Shown: in pieces, positions 13,856 to 22,022 of the stretch | Numbering within the stretch: position 1 is the stretch's first letter | Layout of the letters: each line of letters opens with the position of its first letter | DNA from: DATLNF01 sp046590575 | GTDB lineage: Bacteria; Actinomycetota; Actinomycetes; BP-191 | NCBI GenBank assembly: GCA_046590575.1 | Contig: JBKJUS010000022.1 | Coordinates: 1 to 23,807, forward strand | Length of the DNA: 23,807 nucleotides | Direction of reading: 5' to 3' | Notes under the pieces: model-generated | The model's database searches: none | Seen by the model: the letters and a program-made list of their open reading frames with translations, nothing else | What the model was told of the DNA's origin: nothing | Program-made: the position numbers and the translations under genes

Positions 13856-14758
13856 TCAGCGTCGGAGGTAGCTGATGCCCTCGGCGAGAGCCCGCGGATG
13901 AAATCCCAGGCCGTCGTGCAGGGCCCGGTTGTCGACATCGCCCTCAGCATTGACGAAGTCGACCGCCCGCGGGGAAAGCAGCCGTCCGGGCAAGCGGTAG
14001 AGCAGCGCGGCACCCAGCTTCACGATTGGCTGAGGCGCTGGCAGCACCAGCCGCTTCTTGCCCATCACCTCGAGCATGGTGTGCACGATCTGGCGCATGC
14101 TCAGCAGTTGGGGTCCACCCACTTCGAAGACCTGGTTCTCCGCCGCAGGGAGCTTGAGCGCCAAGGCGACGACGGTCGCGACATCATCGACGTGCACCGG
14201 TCGAACCCGGTTCTTGCCGGACCCGGTGAGCGGAACGAAGGGCAGCATCCGAGCGAAGGACGCGAATCGGTTGAGGCTGCGGTCACGCGGGCCGTAGACC
14301 CACGAAGGCCGGATGATCGTCCACGACATGCCACTGCCGCGAACGGCTGCTTCGGCCTTGTCCTTGGCGACGAACCACTCCTCGGTCTTGCCTTGGCCGA
14401 CGCCGGCGCCGGAGAGGTAGACGAACCGAGTGACGCCAGCCTTCTTGCCAGCCGAGACAAGATTCTCCGTGCCCTTGCGGTCGTACTCGTCGTAGGTCAG
14501 GTCCTTTCGCGGGACTTCCACCGGGTGCCCGGGGAACTGGACGGCCCCGACGATCGTGTCGACACCCTGCATCGCGTCGGTGAGACTGCCCGCATCGCGG
14601 ACATCTCCCGTCACCAGGGTGACGCCGCGGTCGTGCACGAACGGGTTGCCGCCTCTGCTACCGCGGGTCAGCACCCGCACCTCATGTCCTTCGCGCCGCA
14701 GACCGGACACGACTGCCCGTCCGATGAAGCCCGTGCCGCCGGCAACGAGGACGGTCAT
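13856..14758 (-). CDS. Atypical SDR / NAD(P)-binding epimerase-like protein (NDUFA9-like)
   Basis: The 300-residue extended Rossmann protein has GGTGFIG near the N-terminus, DVRDAGSL, VYLSGAG and a downstream IIRPSWVYGPRD segment. It resembles the NmrA/NDUFA9-like atypical SDRs, often annotated as complex I NDUFA9 subunit family proteins. At the usual YxxxK position it reads WFVAK, so the catalytic Tyr is replaced by Trp; this argues for nucleotide sensing or a non-redox role rather than a standard epimerase. AGGAG at 14764-14768 lies five bases before the ATG at 14758, which is better than the GTG two codons earlier. Translation of the methyltransferase is probably coupled to it. Confidence 0.85.
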   Translation of the reverse strand: MTVLVAGGTGFIGRAVVSGLRREGHEVRVLTRGSRGGNPFVHDRGVTLVTGDVRDAGSLTDAMQGVDTIVGAVQFPGHPVEVPRKDLTYDEYDRKGTENLVSAGKKAGVTRFVYLSGAGVGQGKTEEWFVAKDKAEAAVRGSGMSWTIIRPSWVYGPRDRSLNRFASFARMLPFVPLTGSGKNRVRPVHVDDVATVVALALKLPAAENQVFEVGGPQLLSMRQIVHTMLEVMGKKRLVLPAPQPIVKLGAALLYRLPGRLLSPRAVDFVNAEGDVDNRALHDGLGFHPRALAEGISYLRR

Positions 14759-14839
14759 GACCACTCCTGTTCACGGCGGCCACAGTGGCGCGCCCTCACG
14801 CATTCTGCCCTTCGGCGGCACCCCCCGCGATTCGAGCGC

Positions 14840-15955
14840 TCAGCGGGAGCGCACGGTGTCCCAGATCGTGCGCGCACCTCGGAGGGTGATCAGGGTGGCC
14901 GCCGTCCCCACCACGCCGAGCACCGCTCCAGCGGCCATCCGCGTGCGGCCCACGGTCGTCGGCTCGAGCTGGGCCTCGGCGTCGGTGACGAGGGATACCA
15001 AACTCGCTGGACGCCGGCGCTCGGCTAGCGGTTCGGTGCAGGTGGCAGCGAGTGGTGCGGTCGCGGATCGCAGCACGTCGTCCGACCCCGGCGCGGTCAC
15101 CGTCCACGCGGCTGCGAAGAGCAAGAACCGGGCGATGAGGTTGATGCCGACGAGGATTCCGATGACCGCCCCGACCGGACCGTACAAGCTGCTGCTGTTG
15201 GCCACGGTACGAGCGACATAGTAGGTCGCGGCAAACTTGAGCAGGCCGAAGCCGACCGCTCCGAACAGCGCTCCCCTGAGCACCCGTCGAAACTGCCAGT
15301 CCACCTTAGGCAGCCATCGGAAGAGGTAGAGGAAGAGAAGCACGTCGGCGCCAAGGGTGAGGGCGAATGTCGCTGCACTCCCCACGACGGTGGCAACCGG
15401 GCCGGTCCCGAGACCCACTGCCCGCAGCAAGGTGTGGAGCAGGCTCGACGCGACAGTGGAAAGAGCGACGGAGGCCATCAGTGTCAGACCCAGCCCGACG
15501 AGAGTCCCGACCACACCCAGGCGGCTCTTGACGAAGCTGGCTTCGGAAGGCTTCTGGTGCCACATCAGCCGAAGAGAGTCACGCAGCGCCGTCACTCCGC
15601 CAAGCCCGGCGAGCAAGACGCCGACGAGCGCCACAACCCCGGTTTTGCCGGCGTTGTCGCGGATCGTGTCGAGGTTGTCCGCGAACGTGTCTGCGAGCCC
15701 GGGCACTGCCTGAACCAGCTCTCCGAAGATCCTGGTCTGCAGCTCCTCCCTGCCGCTGAGCGTGAATCCCAGCACCGAGATGCCAAGGAGCAGAAGCGGA
15801 AAGAGCGACAAGAAGGCATAGAAAGTCAGGCTCGCCGCGAGCCGGTCACCCGAGTCGCGCTTGTAGCGAGCTGCGGCGCGAACGAGATGGTCGAGCCACG
15901 GGGCCCCGGCCCGGGCGCGGGTCAGCGCGGACTTCGCCCGATCGACGATCACCAT
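14840..15955 (-). CDS. YihY/virulence factor BrkB family membrane protein
   Basis: This 371-residue integral membrane protein has the YihY/BrkB signature: the helix start GDRLAASLTFYAFLSLFPLL, the LWHQKP-like segment RLMWHQKPSEA, and later FRWLPKVDWQFRRVLRGALFGAVGF and SSLYGPVGAVIGILVGINL. About six membrane helices are visible. The old name ribonuclease BN is wrong for the family, and the molecular role remains unclear. The start is ATG 15955; a GTG one codon later has better spacing from the GAGGG just upstream. The C-terminal 80 residues after the core are Ala-rich with one more hydrophobic stretch. Confidence 0.9.
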   Translation of the reverse strand: MVIVDRAKSALTRARAGAPWLDHLVRAAARYKRDSGDRLAASLTFYAFLSLFPLLLLGISVLGFTLSGREELQTRIFGELVQAVPGLADTFADNLDTIRDNAGKTGVVALVGVLLAGLGGVTALRDSLRLMWHQKPSEASFVKSRLGVVGTLVGLGLTLMASVALSTVASSLLHTLLRAVGLGTGPVATVVGSAATFALTLGADVLLFLYLFRWLPKVDWQFRRVLRGALFGAVGFGLLKFAATYYVARTVANSSSLYGPVGAVIGILVGINLIARFLLFAAAWTVTAPGSDDVLRSATAPLAATCTEPLAERRRPASLVSLVTDAEAQLEPTTVGRTRMAAGAVLGVVGTAATLITLRGARTIWDTVRSR

Positions 15956-15995
15956 GCCCTCTGCCTACCCGCCCGCAACGATCTCCACCTGCGGT

Positions 15996-16574
15996 CTACC
16001 ACTCTTCCGGGCGCGGCGCCGGGTGCGCCTCCGGCGGGCCTGGCAGGTCACGGCCGAACGGAAAGTCCAGCCGTGGGCGCCAGGTGCGGTCCGGGCCCTG
16101 CTCGAAGAGGCTGAAACCCCAGACCGGGAACCGCGCCTCGAACCCGGCGAGCGCCGTGAAGCCCTGCTCCAGCAGTTCGTCTGCGACGTCTTGTGCGACG
16201 GTGACATGCGGGTGGTAGTTGAAGCGGACCGAGCGATCAAGCGGACCTCTGCGCACCCGCGACTCAAGCCGCTCACAGTCGGAAATCCCGCCGGCGAGCT
16301 GCACGAACGTGACCGGAGACACGGGCCTGAAGGTGCCGGTGCCCCGTAAATGCATCTCGAAGCTGCGCTCGTCCTGCGCAATCACCCGCAGGTGCTCCTC
16401 GACCTCAGCGAGCACGTCATCGGTCAACAGGGTGGGCGGCAGCAGTGTGACGTGCGGGGGGATTCGCGCCGCCGTGGGGTCACCGAGTCGTTGCCGCCAG
16501 TCCTGCAGGATCTGGGCGTACGGCTGCGGGACTTCGATCGCGACCCCGATGTTGCGCCGAGACACGTCAGCCAC
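15996..16574 (-). CDS. 2H phosphoesterase, 2'-5' RNA ligase family
   Basis: The 192-residue protein has the two HxTx motifs of the 2H superfamily, HVTL at 41-44 and HVTV at 123-126, spaced as usual. Members hydrolyse cyclic phosphodiester bonds or ligate RNA with 2'-5' links; the native substrate here is unknown. Beyond the core there is a Pro/Glu-rich tail. The GTG start overlaps the trpS stop by 8 bases, so translation is likely coupled to trpS. Confidence 0.88.
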   Translation of the reverse strand: MADVSRRNIGVAIEVPQPYAQILQDWRQRLGDPTAARIPPHVTLLPPTLLTDDVLAEVEEHLRVIAQDERSFEMHLRGTGTFRPVSPVTFVQLAGGISDCERLESRVRRGPLDRSVRFNYHPHVTVAQDVADELLEQGFTALAGFEARFPVWGFSLFEQGPDRTWRPRLDFPFGRDLPGPPEAHPAPRPEEW

Positions 16575-17571
16575 CCGGCAGCGGCAGAAAGCCGACGCGC
16601 TCGCGTACGTCGGCCATGGTCGCCTTCGCCACCGCGCTCGCCCGTGCCGCCCCGGCCGCGATGACCCCGTCCAGCGCAGCGGCGTCGGACATGATCTCGA
16701 CGTACCGCTCCCGGATCGGCGTCACATGCGCCACGACGATGTCGGCTACGTCAGATTTGAAGTCTCCGTACCCCTTGCCTTCATAGTCAGCCTCGAGCTC
16801 TGCGACGCTCCGACCCGAGAGCACCGCGGCGATGGTGAGCAGGTTGGTGATGCCGGGCTTGTCGTCCCCGGCGCGCACCTCGCGTCCCGTGTCAGTGACG
16901 GCGCTGCGAACCTTCTTCCGCAGTGACGCAGGTTCTTCGAGGAGTTCGAGTACCCCCACCTGCGACGCTGCGCTCTTGCTCATCTTCGAGGTGGGGTCGG
17001 CCAGGTCGAGGATCTTCGCGGTCGACTTCACGATGTGTGGCTCGGGCACGGTGAACGTCGGCCCGAACCGGGTGTTGAAGCGCTGAGCGAGGTCGCGGGT
17101 GAGCTCGAGATGCTGCCGCTGGTCCTCCCCCACCGGCACCTTGTCCGCGTGGTAGAGCAGGACGTCGGCCGCTTGAAGGACCGGGTAGTTGAACAGGCCC
17201 ACGGTTGCCGCTGCGGACCCGCTCCGGGCCGACTTGTCCTTGAACTGCGTCATCCGACTCGCCTCGCCAAAGCCGGTGATGCACCCCAGCACCCAGCCCA
17301 GCTCGGCGTGTTCGGGCACATGGCTCTGCACGAAGATCGTGCAGCGCTCGGGATCGAGTCCGGTGGCGAGCAGCTGCGCGACCGAGCCGCGGGTCCGCGA
17401 GCGAAGAGCCGCGGGCTCATGCCCCATCGTGATCGAGTGCAGATCCGGGATGAAGTAGAACGCGTCGAACTCGTCCTGCATCGCCACCCAGTTGCGCACT
17501 GCGCCGATGTAGTTGCCCAGGTGGAAGGAGTCCGAAGTCGGCTGTATACCTGAGAGGACGCGCGGCTTCAT
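16567..17571 (-). CDS. trpS: Tryptophanyl-tRNA synthetase
   Basis: The 334-residue class I aminoacyl-tRNA synthetase is of full bacterial length. It has the HIGH-equivalent HLGN at 17-20 after the GIQPTSDSF stretch and an intact KMSKS at 196-200. The VGEDQRQHLELTRD segment is a TrpRS signature. The ATG overlaps the stop of the CorC-like gene as ATGA, and the 2H phosphoesterase gene overlaps its own stop, so the three form a tightly packed unit. Confidence 0.96.
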   Translation of the reverse strand: MKPRVLSGIQPTSDSFHLGNYIGAVRNWVAMQDEFDAFYFIPDLHSITMGHEPAALRSRTRGSVAQLLATGLDPERCTIFVQSHVPEHAELGWVLGCITGFGEASRMTQFKDKSARSGSAAATVGLFNYPVLQAADVLLYHADKVPVGEDQRQHLELTRDLAQRFNTRFGPTFTVPEPHIVKSTAKILDLADPTSKMSKSAASQVGVLELLEEPASLRKKVRSAVTDTGREVRAGDDKPGITNLLTIAAVLSGRSVAELEADYEGKGYGDFKSDVADIVVAHVTPIRERYVEIMSDAAALDGVIAAGAARASAVAKATMADVRERVGFLPLPGG

Positions 17572-18863
17572 TCGCTGCCACTTTCCCCATCTACGGCCAG
17601 CAACGTGACCCGCACCCGCGCCACGCGTCGGCCGTCGAGCATCGCCACTTTGAGGCGCACCCCGTCGTGCTCCACCGCATCGCCGGCACCAGGCACGTGC
17701 CCGAGGCGATTCATCATGAAGCCGGCCACCGTCTCGTAGGGCCCGTCGGGCAGGGTCACACCGGTCTGCTCGGCGAACTCGTCGAGGTTGAGCAGACCGT
17801 CGACCTCCTTGTCACCGCCACGCAGCGTTCGCGCCGTGGGGTCCTCGACGTCGTACTCGTCGCGGATGTCACCGATGACCTCCTCGATCAGGTCCTCGAG
17901 TGTCACGATGCCGGCCGTGCCGCCGTACTCGTCCACCACGACTGCGAGATGATGGCCTTCGCGGCGCATCTCCGACATGGCTGGCAGAACCTTCTTGGTC
18001 GCGGGCAACATCTTGACCTCGCGCGCCACCTCAGCGACCTTCACCGTCCGTCGCGTGCTCGCGCCGACGAGGTCGCGAACGTGGACGAAGCCGATGACGT
18101 CGTCGCTCGAACCCCGGATCACCGGGTACCGGGAGTGCGGGGCCTCCTTGGTCTCGCGCAGCGCCCGCGGCACCGTCATGGCGCCGTCCAGAAAGGCGAC
18201 CTCGGTACGCGGGATCATCACCTCACGGAGCTGCGTCTCGCCAGCCCCGAAGACCTCGTCGATGAGCCGCCTCTCGTCCGGCGAGAGCGACGTGTGCGCC
18301 GCGACGAGACCGCGCAGCTCCTCCTCAGTGATCGCTGAGCCGCCCGCGTGCGGGTCACCGCCGAAGAGGCGGACGACTGCGTTAGCGGACCGGGAGAGCA
18401 CCCAGATCACCGGCCTGGACGCGATCGCAATCCGATCAAGGACTGGAGCAGTCGCCAGGGCAACCGCCTCGGCTCGCTGGAGCGCCAACCGCTTGGGCGC
18501 AAGCTCGCCCACCACCAGCGACAGGTAGGCGATCAGCATGGTGACCCCGACGAGTGCCAGCCCTTCGGACGCGCCTCGGGAGAACCCGATCCCCTCGAGC
18601 TTCGGGGAGAGATCGTCAGCGAGAGTTGCTGCGCCGAAGGCCGCGGAGAGGAATCCGGCCAGAGTCACGCCGATCTGCACCGCGGCGAGGAACCGATTGG
18701 GGTCCTTCGCCAGGTGCGCGACGCGCTTCCCTCGGCGCCCCCGCGTCGACAGTGCCTGCACCTGGCTCTCGCGGAGCGAAATCAGAGCGATCTCAGCGGC
18801 TGCGAACGTGCCCCCGATGATGATGAACAACAGTACGAGCGCGATGCTGCCGAGTGGGCCCAC
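17568..18863 (-). CDS. CNNM-domain / CBS-pair / CorC_HlyC membrane protein (hemolysin family)
   Basis: The 431-residue protein has a DUF21/CNNM transmembrane domain (about residues 1-185), a tandem CBS pair (about 200-330, including REVMIPRTEVAFL and the VVVDEYGGTAGIVTLEDLIEE segment) and a C-terminal CorC_HlyC domain (about 345-425, ending with the PYETVAGFMMNRLGHVP segment). Relatives are implicated in magnesium or cobalt export and homeostasis, with the CBS pair sensing nucleotides. The earlier label hemolysin is misleading. The GTG start lies 9 bases after the icd stop codon and has no clear ribosome binding site, suggesting cotranscription with icd. Confidence 0.9.
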   Translation of the reverse strand: MGPLGSIALVLLFIIIGGTFAAAEIALISLRESQVQALSTRGRRGKRVAHLAKDPNRFLAAVQIGVTLAGFLSAAFGAATLADDLSPKLEGIGFSRGASEGLALVGVTMLIAYLSLVVGELAPKRLALQRAEAVALATAPVLDRIAIASRPVIWVLSRSANAVVRLFGGDPHAGGSAITEEELRGLVAAHTSLSPDERRLIDEVFGAGETQLREVMIPRTEVAFLDGAMTVPRALRETKEAPHSRYPVIRGSSDDVIGFVHVRDLVGASTRRTVKVAEVAREVKMLPATKKVLPAMSEMRREGHHLAVVVDEYGGTAGIVTLEDLIEEVIGDIRDEYDVEDPTARTLRGGDKEVDGLLNLDEFAEQTGVTLPDGPYETVAGFMMNRLGHVPGAGDAVEHDGVRLKVAMLDGRRVARVRVTLLAVDGESGSE

Positions 18864-18872
18864 GACGTCAGC

Positions 18873-20099
18873 CTAGAGGCCCGCTCCGGACATCCTCTTG
18901 CCGAGGTTGTCGTCGATGCTCGCGAGGAAGTCCTGCGTCGTCTGGTGCGGCTGGTCCGGGCCGATCAGGAGCGCGAGGTCCTTGGTCATCGCTCCGCTCT
19001 CCACTGTCTCGACGCAGACCTCTTCGAGGGCCTGCGCGAACGCCGTGACCTCCGGGGTCGCATCCATCTTGCCCCGGTAGGAAAGGCCCTGGGTCCAGGC
19101 GAAGATGGACGCGATCGGGTTCGTCGATGTCGGCTTGCCCTGCCGGTGCTGTCGATAGTGGCGGGTGACGGTGCCGTGGGCCGCCTCTGCCTCGATCGTC
19201 TTGCCGTCGGGGGTCATCAGCACGCTGGTCATCAGACCGAGCGATCCGAATCCCTGCGCCACGGTGTCGCTCTGCACATCGCCGTCGTAGTTCTTGCAGG
19301 CCCAGACATAGCCGCCGTCCCACTTCATCGCAGCCGCCACCATGTCGTCGATGAGGCGGTGCTCGTAGGTGAGTCCGGCCGCGTCGAAGTCAGCCTTGAA
19401 CTCCGTCTCGAAGACCTCCGCAAAGAGGTCCTTGAAGCGGCCGTCGTACGCCTTGAGGATGGTGTTCTTCGTCGAGAGGTAGACGGGCATGGCGCGATCG
19501 AGTCCGTAGCGCATCGACGCGCGGGCGAAGTCCCTGATCGAATCGTCAAGGTTGTACATCGCCATCGCAATTCCGCCGCTGGGGAAGTCGAAGACGTGTA
19601 GTTCGACCGGGGTGCTGCCGTCCTTCGGCGTGAACGTCAGCGTCAGCGAGCCCTCGCCGGGGATCACCACATCTGTCGCTCGGTACTGGTCACCGAAGGC
19701 GTGGCGGCCGATGATGATCGGCTTGGTCCAGCCGGGCACGAGCCGCGGGATGTTAGAGATGACGATCGGCTCGCGGAAGATGACGCCGCCGAGGATGTTG
19801 CGGATCGTGCCGTTGGGCGACTTCCACATCTTCTTGAGGCCGAACTCCTCGACCCGCGCTTCGTCGGGGGTGATCGTCGCGCACTTCACGCCGACGCCGT
19901 ATTTCTGAATCGCCTCGGCGCTCTCGACGGTGACCTTGTCGTCGGTCGCGTCGCGATGCTCCATGCCGAGGTCGAAATAGATCAAGTCGACGTCGAGATA
20001 AGGGAGGATCAGCCGTTCGCGAATCCATTGCCAGATGATCCGCGTCATCTCGTCGCCATCGAGTTCGACGAGCGGGGTTTTTACCTTGATTTTGGCCAT
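18873..20099 (-). CDS. icd: NADP-dependent isocitrate dehydrogenase, probably a chimera of two genomes
   Basis: The 408-residue protein is a full-length type II (eukaryote-like, dimeric) isocitrate dehydrogenase producing 2-oxoglutarate. Visible are the substrate loop SPNGTIRNILGG, RLVPGWTKPI, GRHAFGDQYRAT, the metal-binding KNYDGDVQSDTVAQGFGSLG and the cofactor region AEAAHGTVTRHYR. The start ATG has AGGA 7 bases upstream. The first 60-100 residues (MAKIKVKTPLVELDGDE, IIWQWIRERLILPYLDV) and their codons (AAA, TAT, TTG, ATT more frequent) look sphingomonad. Residues from about 140 on (LTLTFTPKDGSTPVE, EFKADFDAAGLTYEH) look actinobacterial. Both parts are in frame. The function of the sequence as written is not in doubt, but it may not exist in any cell. 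Confidence 0.9.
   Translation of the reverse strand: MAKIKVKTPLVELDGDEMTRIIWQWIRERLILPYLDVDLIYFDLGMEHRDATDDKVTVESAEAIQKYGVGVKCATITPDEARVEEFGLKKMWKSPNGTIRNILGGVIFREPIVISNIPRLVPGWTKPIIIGRHAFGDQYRATDVVIPGEGSLTLTFTPKDGSTPVELHVFDFPSGGIAMAMYNLDDSIRDFARASMRYGLDRAMPVYLSTKNTILKAYDGRFKDLFAEVFETEFKADFDAAGLTYEHRLIDDMVAAAMKWDGGYVWACKNYDGDVQSDTVAQGFGSLGLMTSVLMTPDGKTIEAEAAHGTVTRHYRQHRQGKPTSTNPIASIFAWTQGLSYRGKMDATPEVTAFAQALEEVCVETVESGAMTKDLALLIGPDQPHQTTQDFLASIDDNLGKRMSGAGL
19700..19950. other. Probable junction between an actinobacterial and a sphingomonad genome
   Basis: Everything left of here has actinobacterial gene content and leaderless-type promoters; everything right of here has sphingomonad gene order and regulatory motifs. 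The switch lies in the most conserved coding stretch of icd (around GVGVKCATITPDEARVEEFG to HAFGDQYRAT), where unrelated genomes share long identical k-mers. The limits are judged by eye from residue choice and codon style and could be off by 100 bases or more. Confidence 0.7.
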
Positions 20100-20216
20100 A
20101 AAATCGTCCTGGAATACATCTGGGTTGCGCGGGCCTTAAGCGGGGGAAACGGCTTAGGCAACGCTTGGACCGCTCCGACGGTTGTCGCTATGCGATCGCG
20201 CTTGTAGAGGAAGCCC

Positions 20217-20942
20217 ATGCCACAGATTGACAAGCCCGATAGCCAGTTGACCGCGGTCAAGTGGCGCTTTCCCTCGGTCCACCCCGAGGGGCGCAAATTC
20301 ACCCTGATCGCCGCCGTCGCGACGCTCGTCATTTATGGCGGGGTCAGTCATTTCATCGGCTGGCTGCTGGTCGGGCTGACGATCTGGGTTGCTGCCTTCT
20401 TCCGCGACCCCATTCGCACCACCCCGCAGGATCCGTCGTTGATCGTCGCGCCGGCCGACGGGCTGATCACGATGATCGTCAGGGTTGCCGCGCCGCCCGA
20501 GCTCGCCGCGCAGATGAGCGGGAGCTTCACCCGCGTGTCGATCTTCATGTCGGTGTTCGATGTCCACATCAATCGCTCGCCGATCGCCGGGCGGATCGCC
20601 CGCGTCGCCTATGTCCCGGGCAAGTTCCTCAACGCCGACCTCGACAAGGCGAGCGAGGATAATGAGCGACAGCATTTCCTCGTCACTCGCGACGACGGCG
20701 TGTCGATCGGCTTCACGCAAATCGCCGGGCTGGTCGCGCGGCGGATCATGGCGTTCGTCAAGGAGGGCGACCAAGTCGCCGCCGGCGAGCGCATCGGCCT
20801 CATACGCTTCGGCAGCCGGGTCGATGTGTATCTTCCCGAAGGCACGTCGCCGCAGGTTTTGCTCGGCCAGCGGACGATTGCCGGCGAGACCGTCCTGGGC
20901 ACGATCGGCCAGGACCGCGCGTTGACCGGCAGCAGCCAGTGA
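20217..20942 (+). CDS. psd: Phosphatidylserine decarboxylase, short archaeal/alphaproteobacterial type
   Basis: The 241-residue proenzyme converts phosphatidylserine to phosphatidylethanolamine at the inner membrane. An N-terminal hydrophobic region (about residues 30-62) anchors it, followed by FFRDP, APADGLI and SVFDVHINRSP with the family Asp and His. The self-cleavage site is the Gly-Ser of IRFGSRVDVYLP near the C-terminus; the Ser becomes the pyruvoyl group. The ATG is preceded by AGAGGAAG six or so bases away. It diverges from icd across 117 bp, and its stop overlaps the pssA start. Confidence 0.94.
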   Translation: MPQIDKPDSQLTAVKWRFPSVHPEGRKFTLIAAVATLVIYGGVSHFIGWLLVGLTIWVAAFFRDPIRTTPQDPSLIVAPADGLITMIVRVAAPPELAAQMSGSFTRVSIFMSVFDVHINRSPIAGRIARVAYVPGKFLNADLDKASEDNERQHFLVTRDDGVSIGFTQIAGLVARRIMAFVKEGDQVAAGERIGLIRFGSRVDVYLPEGTSPQVLLGQRTIAGETVLGTIGQDRALTGSSQ

Positions 20943-21736
20943 ACGAACCCGAAGGCCGCGGACTGCCGCTTCGCGCCTTCCTCCCCAACGCCGTCACCGT
21001 GCTGGCGCTGTGCTCGGGACTGACCGGAATCCGCTTCGCCTTCGGCGGCGAGTGGGACAAGGCGATAATCGCGATCGTCGTCGCCGGCGTGCTCGACGGA
21101 CTCGACGGGCGCATCGCGCGGATGCTCAAGGCCAACAGCAAGTTTGGTGCCGAGCTCGACAGCCTGTCCGACAATATCGCGTTCGGAACCGCGCCGGCGC
21201 TGATCCTGTTCCAATGGTCGCTGACCAGCGCACCCAAATTCGGCTGGACGATCGCGCTGGCGCTTGCGGTATCCTGCGCGCTTCGCCTCGCCCGGTTCAA
21301 TTCGCGGATCGATGCCGAGGTGCAGCCGCATAAATCGGCGGGGTTCAATACCGGCGTCCCGGCACCGGCGGGGGCGGGACTTGCCTTCGTCCCGATCTAT
21401 CTGTGGCTCATTACCGCCCACGACATGTTCCGCGACTGGAAGCTGGTCATGCCGTGGACGCTGTTCGTCGCGGTGCTCATGATCTCCGCCATCCCGACCT
21501 ACAGCTGGACCTCGCTCCGCATTCGCAGGAGCTGGCGGGTCATCGCGCTGGCCGGTATTGCCCTCCTCGGGGCGGCCCTGATCAACGAACCGTGGATCAC
21601 GCTGTCACTGGTCTCGCTCGCCTATCTCGCGACCGTTCCGTTCAGCATCGCCAGCTATGCCCGCGTCAGGCGGCGGCGCGCCACTCGGGCTTCGCCCGCG
21701 CCGACTGCGACCGCAGCGACGGATGGCGCCCGCTGA
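20939..21736 (+). CDS. pssA: CDP-diacylglycerol-serine O-phosphatidyltransferase
   Basis: The 265-residue membrane enzyme makes phosphatidylserine from CDP-diacylglycerol and serine, the step before Psd. The CDP-alcohol phosphotransferase motif is complete: DGRIAR, eight residues, G, three residues, D, three residues, D (DGLDGRIARMLKANSKFG, then AELDSLSD). About six to eight hydrophobic segments follow. The GTG start overlaps the psd stop as GTGA, so the pair is a coupled operon. The C-terminal tail is Arg- and Ala-rich, and its last 71 bases run antisense to the small gene at 21666-21902. Confidence 0.95.
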   Translation: MNEPEGRGLPLRAFLPNAVTVLALCSGLTGIRFAFGGEWDKAIIAIVVAGVLDGLDGRIARMLKANSKFGAELDSLSDNIAFGTAPALILFQWSLTSAPKFGWTIALALAVSCALRLARFNSRIDAEVQPHKSAGFNTGVPAPAGAGLAFVPIYLWLITAHDMFRDWKLVMPWTLFVAVLMISAIPTYSWTSLRIRRSWRVIALAGIALLGAALINEPWITLSLVSLAYLATVPFSIASYARVRRRRATRASPAPTATAATDGAR

Positions 21737-21902
21737 TCCGTATCGTCAGCGGACGGGTCAGCACCGGTTCGCGCGCCAGCATCGAATTACCCTTGAGCGC
21801 GGCCACTATCTTGGCGCCGCTGTCGTCGAGACCAACGATCACAGAATAGATAATCGCCCAGGCGGCGACCAGGAAGCTCAAGGTGGTGACGGCAGCAATC
21901 AC
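21666..21902 (-). CDS. Small single-helix membrane protein, conserved-looking hypothetical
   Basis: The 78-residue protein has one N-terminal hydrophobic helix (about residues 4-24, VTTLSFLVAAWAIIYSVIVG). A short acidic turn, an amphipathic DSGAKIVAALKG segment and a basic tail ending RAKPEWRAAA follow. I recall similar small proteins beside pssA in sphingomonads but no assigned function. The GTG start is supported by GGGAG seven bases upstream. The stretch is read opposite to pssA and its 3' end overlaps the pssA tail. About 86 bp upstream lies a perfect GTTC-N7-GTTC SOS box next to a TTGACA -35, so DNA damage control is plausible. The topology is reminiscent of small SOS-induced division inhibitors, an inference only. 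Confidence 0.7.
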   Translation of the reverse strand: MIAAVTTLSFLVAAWAIIYSVIVGLDDSGAKIVAALKGNSMLAREPVLTRPLTIRISGRHPSLRSQSARAKPEWRAAA

Positions 21903-21987
21903 GGACGTTCTCCCTTTGTAGCGCTGCCAACCCCGGGTGACCTGATTCGTTCCATATCGGGGGTGGAAACGGCTCTATTGCGTAGAT

Positions 21988-22002
21988 GTTCACTATATGT
22001 TC
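21988..22002 (-). promoter_or_regulatory. LexA (SOS) box of alphaproteobacterial type
   Basis: GTTC, seven bases, GTTC is an exact match to the alphaproteobacterial LexA site; read on the minus strand it is GAAC-N7-GAAC. It lies 5 bases downstream of TTGACA on the minus strand, within the space between -35 and -10, the place where a repressor would block transcription. The nearest downstream gene on that strand starts at 21902. Confidence 0.6.
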
Positions 22003-22007
22003 TTGCG

Positions 22008-22013
22008 TGTCAA
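22008..22013 (-). promoter_or_regulatory. Candidate -35 box for the small membrane protein gene
   Basis: TTGACA on the minus strand is a perfect -35 consensus. No equally good -10 is present at 16-18 bp; the SOS box and then AACATC occupy that area. A start near 21980 would leave a leader of about 75 bases before the GTG at 21902. Confidence 0.4.
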
Positions 22014-22022
22014 GCGCTGGCG

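Noticed and set aside
21902..21958. 18-codon leader frame on the minus strand whose stop overlaps the GTG of the small membrane gene
   Set aside because: The overlap (GTGA) is tempting, but the ATG has no ribosome binding site and the peptide shows no pattern of an attenuator.
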